From an uncultured bacterium (GTDB lineage: Bacteria; Verrucomicrobiota; Lentisphaeria; Victivallales; UBA1829), in the NCBI GenBank assembly GCA_900549045.1, contig URNE01000087.1:1-8071 (forward strand): DNA of 8,071 bases. The letters are read 5' to 3'. Below are positions 1-5,729 of the stretch, in pieces. The notes below the pieces were generated by a model. That model saw only the letters and a program-made list of their open reading frames with translations. It was not told where the DNA came from and searched no databases. How positions within the stretch are numbered: the first letter of the stretch is position 1; each line of letters opens with the position of its first letter. A program made the translations under genes and the position numbers.

Positions 1-7
1 GGGTTTG

Positions 8-16
8 TGGTATAAT
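8..16 (+). promoter_or_regulatory. Extended -10 promoter element for the pseudopilin/glycoside hydrolase unit
   Basis: TGGTATAAT at 8-16 is a consensus TATAAT hexamer (11-16) with the upstream TGn of an extended -10 element. The -35 region would lie outside the window. Transcription would be expected to start near 22-24, giving a leader of about 115 nt before the pseudopilin start codon. The match is seen directly; its function is inferred from position, since it lies upstream of a same-strand operon. Confidence 0.5.
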
Positions 17-48
17 GAAAGACATGAACCGGAAGTAATGAAAGCAAG

Positions 49-160
49 TGTTCAACAACAAACGAAAGGTCGGCAACACGATGAAAACAAAATATGCGTT
101 CACCTGTTCAACAACAAACGAAAGGTCGGCAACACGATGAAAACAAAATATGCGTTCACC
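49..160 (+). repeat. Exact 56-bp tandem duplication across the pseudopilin start
   Basis: Bases 49-104 and 105-160 are identical with no mismatch, and the identity ends at both outer edges. Each copy holds a GAAAGG-type ribosome binding site, a start codon (ATG at 81 and at 137) and the first eight codons of the pseudopilin (MKTKYAFT). Because 56 is not a multiple of three, only the second ATG is in frame with the gene. It could be a genuine slippage or duplication event, a reversible contingency repeat, or an assembly artefact. Confidence 0.95.
81..140 (+). other. 19-codon mini-ORF created by the duplication
   Basis: The ATG in the first repeat copy opens a short frame whose product begins MKTKYAFTCSTTNER and ends at TGA 138-140. 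That stop overlaps the pseudopilin start as ATGA (137-140). It has the same upstream GAAAGG sequence as the real gene. It is probably a by-product of the duplication and not a functional gene, but if translated it would place terminating ribosomes exactly on the downstream start, so it could couple or dampen pseudopilin expression. Confidence 0.35.
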
Positions 161-937
161 CCGTTTTCAGTGATGGAATTCAGAAAATTCACGCTTGTGG
201 AGCTCCTCGCGGTAATTGCGATCATCGCCATCCTGGCGGCGATGCTTCTGCCGGCGCTGAACAAGGCCAGGGAAACAGCCCGGGGAATCACCTGTACGGG
301 AAATATGAAGACGCTCGGAACCGCGTCGATGATGTACCTGGGCGACAATCAGGACATCATGATCCCGTTTATCAAGCAGGATTATTCGGAACCGTGGTAC
401 AATACCGGAAAACACTCGCTTGAACTGCTGAGACTCTTTCTGGGCAAAACAAATTGGAAGGACATGTGGGTTCCGAAGAAGAATCTCTGTCCGGAAGTTG
501 CGAACTGGAATTGCAACGAACGTTCCGGAGGAAGCGGTGAATGGGCGCAGTACAACGGATGTGTGCGTCCGAGTTTCTATACGCTGAACAGCTCTGAAAC
601 GACTCTGGAAAACGACTACAGGGCGCTTCACGCCAAGAAGGTTCAGATGCCTTCCTCGAAGGTGTTCTGGATTGAATCGCGCAGCAAGAGAGACGCGGTC
701 AACGCGGAGGGAGTATGGGATTTGTCCGTATACAACTATGCCGCGGGCGACAAGGTCGTGGATCCCGCGAATCCGGATTATCTGGTGTCGCGTGGCGGAA
801 TCCCCTATTCGCACAACATGCGTGTCAACGTGCTCTTTTTCGACGGTCACGTCGGAGCGCACGGCCCGTCGGCGGTTGCGCGGGAGTGGCGCAGGAATTG
901 GGCGGTCGGAAACTGGTATCCGTATCAGAAACAATAA
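137..937 (+). CDS. Pseudopilin-like protein with prepilin N-terminus and H-X9-DG C-terminal signature
   Basis: This 266-residue protein has a 17-residue leader, then a type IV prepilin-like segment starting FTLVELLAV (residues 18-26) and continuing as one hydrophobic helix to about residue 42. The conserved Glu at mature position 5 is E22. The residue before the expected cleavage site is Lys17, not the classical Gly. The C-terminal part carries the H-X9-DG signature, with H226 followed nine residues later by D236-G237. Proteins of this build are abundant in Lentisphaerae and Planctomycetes; they are thought to be pseudopilins of a type II secretion or surface system, but their exact role is not established. 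I chose ATG 137 because it follows GAAAGG and gives a short leader. ATG 38 and an upstream TTG at 5 are in frame only because of the 56-bp duplication. The glycoside hydrolase gene starts 17 bp downstream, so the two are very likely co-transcribed. Confidence 0.88.
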   Translation: MKTKYAFTPFSVMEFRKFTLVELLAVIAIIAILAAMLLPALNKARETARGITCTGNMKTLGTASMMYLGDNQDIMIPFIKQDYSEPWYNTGKHSLELLRLFLGKTNWKDMWVPKKNLCPEVANWNCNERSGGSGEWAQYNGCVRPSFYTLNSSETTLENDYRALHAKKVQMPSSKVFWIESRSKRDAVNAEGVWDLSVYNYAAGDKVVDPANPDYLVSRGGIPYSHNMRVNVLFFDGHVGAHGPSAVAREWRRNWAVGNWYPYQKQ

Positions 938-940
938 CAT

Positions 941-947
941 AGAAAGG
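941..947 (+). promoter_or_regulatory. Ribosome binding site of the glycoside hydrolase
   Basis: AGAAAGG lies 7 nt before ATG 955 in the 17-bp gap after the pseudopilin stop (TAA 935-937). It fixes the start that gives the complete signal peptide. Confidence 0.7.
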
Positions 948-954
948 TTGAAAT

Positions 955-3900
955 ATGAAACGTCTTCTTCTCGCATTTCTCTGCGCCGCGTTTCTTTCTG
1001 GCGGCGCGGCGGATCTGAAACAGTGGGAGTTCAGAACTCCGCGCGATCTGATGGGGGACCGGATTCATGCCTATGCGGCAAAAGGTTCGCTTGTGGAAAA
1101 ATCGCTCTCTTCCGAAAAGACTCCGGACGGGGCGTCCGTCCTGAAAATTTCGCTGAAACAGATTGCTCCAGGCGCTCCGTCTCATGCGATTCAGCTGAAC
1201 TTCATCTACAACAAACCCCTGGAAAAAGGGAAAAAATACCGGATTCAGTTCTATTGCAAAGGAACGAAGACGGGCGACATTTCTCTTCTGCCTGCTTTGG
1301 GCGGCTCGCCGTATTCGGTTCTCGGCCAGAGCGCCGGACGCACGCTGCGCATTACTCCGGAATGGCAGCTTTTCACGCTTGATTTCACGATGGAGCTTGA
1401 GCCGCCGGCGAAACCGAACTTCGTTCTCCCGCGGACCATGCTTGCCGCATATCCGGAGGGGGGCGAGCTCTTTTTCGGTCCGGTTGTTTTTTCCGAGGCT
1501 CCGGAAGTCCTGCCGCTTGCACTTGCGCCGGAATGGAAGCTGAACGGGGAAACTGTCCGGCTTCAGAACAATGCGCATACCATTCTTGTCGACGGGAAAA
1601 AGCCTGCCGCGGACAGCATGTTTGAATTCACAAACACCTTCACCTCTCCGGCGGACGGCTTCATGCAGCTCGGCATGTCCGCCGACTGGTGGTTCACTGC
1701 TTCCGTGAACGGAAAACAGGTCTATACGACCGAACCGCACGGCAATCTGAGTCACGAGTTCAAACCGGAAGACCATGTGTTCAACATTCCGGTGAAGAAG
1801 GGCGTCAACACGCTTGCCGTCAAGATCCGCGCGGGGAGCAAGGGCTGCCGTTTCGTCTGCGGCGCGGTTCCCTACAATCCGGATCCGGAGGCTGGCCGCC
1901 GGCTGTTCGTCGTCACGGAATCGGCGAAGTACCGTCCGGTGGCGAACGACCGCTGGGTGGCGAAAAAGGGAACCGCCCTTGATTTTTCCGCTCTCCGCGG
2001 AGCGCGCGTTCCGGCGGGAACATACGGAAGAGTCATTGTGAATGAACAGGGAAAATTTGCGTTTGAGCGGAAGCCGGGGGAACCGGTCCGCTTTTTCGGC
2101 ATGAATTTTGAGCCTGCGTTCTGGCGTCACCGTGCGGATCTCTGGACGAAGGCGGATATCGAGCGTTTCGCGGACGCCGTGGAGGCGCAGGGCTACAATC
2201 TGGTCCGTCTGCATTATCTCTGCCGCTACCTGATGGGATTCAAGATTCACTATCCGCCGCACCGCACGATTGCGCAGGCGGGGCTTCCGCAGAAAGCGGC
2301 AGAGATTGAGTTCGACAAGGGGAACGTCGACCGTTTCGACTATCTGCTGAAATGCTTCAAGGACCGCGGAATCTACGTCAACATCGACCTCATGAACGCG
2401 CCCGGTTTCTCGATGGCGTACCGTCAGGGACCGGGAGAGTCGTTCAAGACTTCGCTTCTCTTCGATCCGGAGTACCGCAACCACTGGAAGGTGGCTGTCG
2501 AGTATCTGATGAACCGGGAGAATCCGTATACGAAAACGAAACTCAAAGATGAACCGGTGGTTGCGTTCGTCAATTTTTTCAACGAACAGGATTTCATCCT
2601 TTCGCATAAGCACACGATGGTTCAGTTTGAAAAGCCGTTCCGGAACTGGCTGCGCAAAAAGTACGGAACCGAAGAGGCTCTGCGCAAAGTCTGGGGAGCG
2701 GATGCGACGTTTGAATCCGCCGGAAAGATCAGCGAAGCCGTTCTGCGCAAGGGCGACGGCGCCGCACGCGATACCGGCGATTTCCTGATCGCGACCATGC
2801 GCGAAATGACGACCTGGTATTTTGAAACGGTCCGCGCCGCCGGATATCCCGGACTCTTCAACCTCTGGGACATGATCATGCGGACCATGGAGATTCCCGC
2901 GCGTTCGCTCATGCCCGCAATTGCCCAGCACACCTACTTCGCGCACCCGAACTCGCACCCGACGCGGAATCTTGCGAAGAAGAGCAAAGGCGCCGTCTTC
3001 ATGGGCGGAGTGAACCTGGATACGACGGTTGATCAGAGCAGTTCGCTGAATTCGAGCTATTTCCGCGCCGCCGCGATGGCGCGCTTTCTTGACCGCCCGT
3101 ACATGATTACGGAATATTCGCACAGCTCCTTCAACCGCTACCGCCACGAACGCGGGCTCTACTTCGGTTCCTATGCGGCGCTTCAGGGCTGGGATGACCT
3201 CACCCCGCACTCGAGCACGGTCCGGCTTTCGGTTGATCCGCTCTGGTGTTTCGAGCACGGCATGGATCCGATTTCCCGCGCTTCGGAGGTCGTCGCCGGA
3301 TTCGCGTTTCTGCGCGGCGATGTGAAGGAGGCTCCGCATTCGGTCGGGGTTCTGCTGAAAAACAAAAATCTTTTCCCGAAGAATTATCTTGCGGCGATCG
3401 GCGACGACTACGGCAAGCTTTCGATGCTGACGAAAGTCGGGATTCTCTATCCGGAAGGCAAAGCTCTGATGAAAGTCGGGAGCGCGAAACCGGATCTGAT
3501 GTTTGAGCCGGAATCGTTTTCGCCGCTGCAGGTGACCTCGTGGTATGTCAGCGCGGATAATTCTGACGGGACGCTTTTCCCGAAGTTCGCGGAGCAGCTG
3601 CGGAAGGAGAAAATTCTTCCTCCGGGAAACAGGACCGACTGGTCGAAACGCCTCTATCAGAGTGAAACGGGCGAACTGACACTGGATGCCCTGCACAAAA
3701 AAATGACCGTTGTCACGCCGCGTCTCGAGGGAGCGATTCTGAAGCCGGGACAGCAGGTTTCGCTTCCGGTTCTTTCGGTCGGCGAAGTCCCTTCAGCCGT
3801 ATCGGTCGCCGCCGCATCGCTGAAAGCGGATGAGAATCTGAAAGAGGCGTCGCACATTCTCCTGACGGTTGCGACGAATGCGTTCAACACGAACATGACG

Positions 3901-4143
3901 TTTGAAAACGCGTCGATGTTCTGCTGTGTGAATCCGGGTGAGCTTCCGGTTCTGATCGAGTCGATTCAGTGCGACGTCGCACTTGCGACGACCCGCACCG
4001 CTCCGCCGAAAGTTTACGCTCTGCATCTCGACGGAACGCGTTTTGCGGAACTTCCGTGCAAACTGGAGAATGGCAAACTCGTTTTGAGTATTGACACCTC
4101 CAAGCTCAAAAACGGCACTCCGTTCTTTGAAATCCGCTACTGA
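955..4143 (+). CDS. Secreted multidomain glycoside hydrolase, clan GH-A (GH5-like)
   Basis: This 1062-residue exported protein probably cleaves a plant or host polysaccharide outside the cytoplasm. Residues 1-19 form a Sec signal peptide: Lys-Arg, then a Leu/Ala/Phe core, with cleavage probably after GGAA. No lipobox Cys is present. Residues about 20-182 look like a CBM4/9-type jelly-roll carbohydrate-binding module, and about 185-305 like the beta-sandwich domain of GH2-type enzymes. A TIM barrel spans roughly 365-790. In it, NFFNEQD (540-546) supplies the candidate acid/base Glu544 after strand 4, and MITEYSH (717-723) supplies the candidate nucleophile Glu720 on strand 7; both are typical of retaining clan GH-A enzymes. 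Residues about 905-1062 resemble the C-terminal beta domain found after such barrels. The exact CAZy family and substrate cannot be read from sequence alone. It is the second gene of the pseudopilin operon and is followed by a strong terminator. A distant or unclassified GH-A family is possible. Confidence 0.85.
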   Translation: MKRLLLAFLCAAFLSGGAADLKQWEFRTPRDLMGDRIHAYAAKGSLVEKSLSSEKTPDGASVLKISLKQIAPGAPSHAIQLNFIYNKPLEKGKKYRIQFYCKGTKTGDISLLPALGGSPYSVLGQSAGRTLRITPEWQLFTLDFTMELEPPAKPNFVLPRTMLAAYPEGGELFFGPVVFSEAPEVLPLALAPEWKLNGETVRLQNNAHTILVDGKKPAADSMFEFTNTFTSPADGFMQLGMSADWWFTASVNGKQVYTTEPHGNLSHEFKPEDHVFNIPVKKGVNTLAVKIRAGSKGCRFVCGAVPYNPDPEAGRRLFVVTESAKYRPVANDRWVAKKGTALDFSALRGARVPAGTYGRVIVNEQGKFAFERKPGEPVRFFGMNFEPAFWRHRADLWTKADIERFADAVEAQGYNLVRLHYLCRYLMGFKIHYPPHRTIAQAGLPQKAAEIEFDKGNVDRFDYLLKCFKDRGIYVNIDLMNAPGFSMAYRQGPGESFKTSLLFDPEYRNHWKVAVEYLMNRENPYTKTKLKDEPVVAFVNFFNEQDFILSHKHTMVQFEKPFRNWLRKKYGTEEALRKVWGADATFESAGKISEAVLRKGDGAARDTGDFLIATMREMTTWYFETVRAAGYPGLFNLWDMIMRTMEIPARSLMPAIAQHTYFAHPNSHPTRNLAKKSKGAVFMGGVNLDTTVDQSSSLNSSYFRAAAMARFLDRPYMITEYSHSSFNRYRHERGLYFGSYAALQGWDDLTPHSSTVRLSVDPLWCFEHGMDPISRASEVVAGFAFLRGDVKEAPHSVGVLLKNKNLFPKNYLAAIGDDYGKLSMLTKVGILYPEGKALMKVGSAKPDLMFEPESFSPLQVTSWYVSADNSDGTLFPKFAEQLRKEKILPPGNRTDWSKRLYQSETGELTLDALHKKMTVVTPRLEGAILKPGQQVSLPVLSVGEVPSAVSVAAASLKADENLKEASHILLTVATNAFNTNMTFENASMFCCVNPGELPVLIESIQCDVALATTRTAPPKVYALHLDGTRFAELPCKLENGKLVLSIDTSKLKNGTPFFEIRY

Positions 4144-4156
4144 TTTGGGAATACAT

Positions 4157-4201
4157 GAAACGGCGGGAGTTTCGCACTCCCGCCGTTTCGCTGAATTTTT
4201 T
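4157..4201 (+). terminator. Intrinsic terminator after the glycoside hydrolase
   Basis: A perfect 14-bp stem (GAAACGGCGGGAGT at 4157-4170, pairing with 4176-4189) closes a TTCGC loop and is followed within a few bases by a run of six T (4196-4201). It starts 13 bp after the TGA stop. It lies between convergent genes. On the - strand no good T-run follows the stem, so it mainly serves the + strand, although the stem may also slow transcripts coming from the glutaredoxin side. Confidence 0.88.
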
Positions 4202-4213
4202 GCGGTTCCCTTT

Positions 4214-4468
4214 TTACATCAGACCCCAGGCATGAAGGTCGGATTCGAGCTTGGCGGCGTCGAAGACCTGCCCCGGACGCCATTGACCGTTGTACTCCAT
4301 GGTCGGAACGACCCAGTCGTCTCCGCCGTTGACGTCGACGACTTTTTTGACCACGTCTTCCGGCTGCGCTTCAATGTCGAGTGCCTCAAACGGAATGTTG
4401 TGGCTGCGGAGAAACTCCATTGCCTTGTGACAATGCGGACAGACGTTCCAGTAATAGACTTTCAGCAT
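4214..4468 (-). CDS. Glutaredoxin-like small thiol-disulfide protein (CPHC)
   Basis: This 84-residue protein has a single thioredoxin-fold domain of normal glutaredoxin length. The first strand (KVYYWNV) leads into the redox motif C10-P-H-C13. The conserved cis-proline is Pro55 (DWVVPT), and a late Gly/Phe-Asp segment (GQVFDAAKL) matches the glutathione-binding end of the fold. It would be cytoplasmic, as no signal peptide is present. It probably reduces disulfides or mixed disulfides; the CPHC centre is less usual than CPYC. The reductant (glutathione, another low-molecular-weight thiol, or thioredoxin reductase) cannot be told from the sequence. The start is supported by an AAGGGGGG ribosome binding site. 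It lies 55 bp downstream of the sbcD frame on the same strand and could be its last co-transcribed gene. Confidence 0.82.
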   Translation of the reverse strand: MLKVYYWNVCPHCHKAMEFLRSHNIPFEALDIEAQPEDVVKKVVDVNGGDDWVVPTMEYNGQWRPGQVFDAAKLESDLHAWGLM

Positions 4469-4470
4469 GA

Positions 4471-4480
4471 TTCCCCCCTT
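4471..4480 (-). promoter_or_regulatory. Ribosome binding site of the glutaredoxin-like gene
   Basis: Read on the - strand, AAGGGGGGAA ends 2 nt before the ATG at 4468-4466. The purine-rich run with AGG supports this as the translation start. Confidence 0.6.
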
Positions 4481-4503
4481 ATGGTTGATGGTTGGCTAAC
4501 CAT
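4481..4503. repeat. Short direct and inverted repeat upstream of the glutaredoxin-like gene
   Basis: ATGGTT occurs at 4481-4486 and 4488-4493, and its reverse complement AACCAT at 4498-4503. The inner pair forms a 6-bp hairpin with a GGCT loop. It lies in the 55-bp gap between the sbcD frame and the glutaredoxin ribosome binding site. It lacks a T-run on the - strand, so it is not an obvious terminator. An operator or small RNA hairpin is possible, and so is chance. Confidence 0.3.
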
Positions 4504-4523
4504 AGCACCGTTTCCCGGAAAAG

Positions 4524-4814
4524 TCAAGCGTTTTCTTCTTTTACCGCGAGAACGGCTTGACGGTAAAGGTCGCGCAGAGCGTTCGCATCCGCATCCGGAA
4601 GGTTTTCCCGCTTGAGGCGGAGCTCGAAAATCTGCGATTCCGTCATTTCCGCAACCTGTTCCGGGGTGATGGCTTTGACGGCGTGAACCTCTGTTTTCGC
4701 GGAGCGGAGAATCAGGGGATAATTCTTCATGCGCTTCTGAAACAGGGCGTCCGTCCGGGAGACGAGTTCCGCGCCGGAAAGATCATTCGCGGTGACCTCA
4801 CAGAGAATTTCTTT
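4524..4814 (-). pseudogene. sbcD: Detached C-terminal part of SbcD, downstream of an in-frame stop
   Basis: After the TAA at 4817-4815 the same reading frame stays open for 96 codons, beginning KEILCEVTANDL and ending at TGA 4526-4524. The segment matches the expected SbcD C-terminal region: a short beta segment (ILCEVTA), then helices, then a charged helical tail comparable to the end of E. coli SbcD (similar spacing of an xFxxRL/ELRLKRENL segment and a final helix). Adding it to the N-terminal part gives about 401 residues, close to the 400 of E. coli SbcD. The first internal ATG (4730) could yield a 68-residue peptide, but only a weak ribosome binding site (CAGAAG) precedes it. The likeliest reading is that these codons are no longer translated, unless the stop is a sequencing error or is read through. 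Confidence 0.75.
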
Positions 4815-5729
4815 TTAGGAATCGGCAAAGGCTTCCAGCCGCGGTTCGAGTTCGTTCCAGTTTCCGCAGAGACGGCGGATGTCCGAGAACTGCGGAACCG
4901 GAAGTTCTGCGATATGTGGTGTGCGTCCGGTGAACTCAATTTCGCAGACCGTGCGCGGGGCGGCGTCCGAGAAACACATTTTCAGCGGAGAGCCGGAGTA
5001 GCGGATGTGATCGGCTCCGATTTTCTGCGGCTGATGAATATGTCCGAGCGCGTAGTAATCGGGCGTTTCCGGAAGAAGTGCGGCGTCGAAAGCTCCGATG
5101 CCGCCGATGTATTCCCGCATTCCGTCGTTCGGGACGGTGCGGCTGCCGCTCAGGAAGAAATGTCCGGTCAGAACCACGGGAATATCGCGTCCGGCGCGGA
5201 GCTCTTCGGCTTTCTCCGCAACCCGGCGGTAATGATTGCGGAGTCCGGCGATCACTTTTTTTTCGTGATCCGCGAGATTTTCTCCGAAGACGAGGGAGAC
5301 AAGGTCGGCGTCGCGCAGGTAGGGAACGGCGCCGATGACGAGTTCCGGTTCCCCGGATTCGCTGCGGAGAGCGATGACTTCCTCTTCCGGTTCTGGGGAG
5401 GCGGAGCCGAAAATGTAGATGGGGAACGCGGAGCGGAGCAGTTCGCGCGGGGCGTTCAGGAAAGACGGCGAATCGTGGTTGCCGCCGGTGATGACCGCCG
5501 CCCGGCACGGTGTCGCCTGAAGTTCGCGGAGAAATTCATAGTAGAGACGGACGGCGGAATTCGGGGGCGCGGAGGAGTCGAAGACGTCCCCCGCGACGAT
5601 GAGCGCATCGATTCTGCGCTCCTTGACGGTATTGAGAATCCAGTTCAGAAACGCGGCGAACTCGTCGTCGCGCTTCCGGTTGTGGAACTGGTGCCCGATG
5701 TGCCAGTCGGATGTGTGAAGAACGCGCAT
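4815..5729 (-). CDS. sbcD: SbcD-like (Mre11-type) exonuclease, truncated by an in-frame stop
   Basis: SbcD is the nuclease subunit of the SbcCD complex, a Mn2+-dependent double-strand exonuclease and hairpin endonuclease acting on DNA ends and palindromes. This 304-residue frame keeps the whole calcineurin-like phosphoesterase core: SDWHIGH (D8, H10), AGDVFD (D48), GGNHD (N84, catalytic H85), TGH (H190) and GHIH (H230, H232). All the usual metal ligands are visible. The start at 5729 gives the standard MRVLHTSDWH N-terminus and overlaps the permease stop as TGATG. No ribosome binding site precedes it, so translation is probably coupled to the permease. The frame stops at TAA 4817-4815, about 97 codons early, losing part of the capping region and the C-terminal helices that contact SbcC. 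No sbcC gene follows. It may be a pseudogene or a nuclease with altered function. Confidence 0.85.
   Translation of the reverse strand: MRVLHTSDWHIGHQFHNRKRDDEFAAFLNWILNTVKERRIDALIVAGDVFDSSAPPNSAVRLYYEFLRELQATPCRAAVITGGNHDSPSFLNAPRELLRSAFPIYIFGSASPEPEEEVIALRSESGEPELVIGAVPYLRDADLVSLVFGENLADHEKKVIAGLRNHYRRVAEKAEELRAGRDIPVVLTGHFFLSGSRTVPNDGMREYIGGIGAFDAALLPETPDYYALGHIHQPQKIGADHIRYSGSPLKMCFSDAAPRTVCEIEFTGRTPHIAELPVPQFSDIRRLCGNWNELEPRLEAFADS

Noticed and set aside
167..976. A 269-codon - strand frame over the pseudopilin gene
   Set aside because: Arg-rich shadow of a well supported + strand gene, with no motif.
925..3696. A 923-codon open frame on the - strand opposite the glycoside hydrolase
   Set aside because: It is very Arg/Glu-rich with no domain or motif, and lies wholly antisense to a clear enzyme. 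The length follows from codon bias of the + strand gene leaving few stops in the opposite frame.
4488..4503. Hairpin ATGGTT-GGCT-AACCAT considered as a terminator of sbcD
   Set aside because: The stem is only 6 bp and is not followed by a T-run on the - strand.
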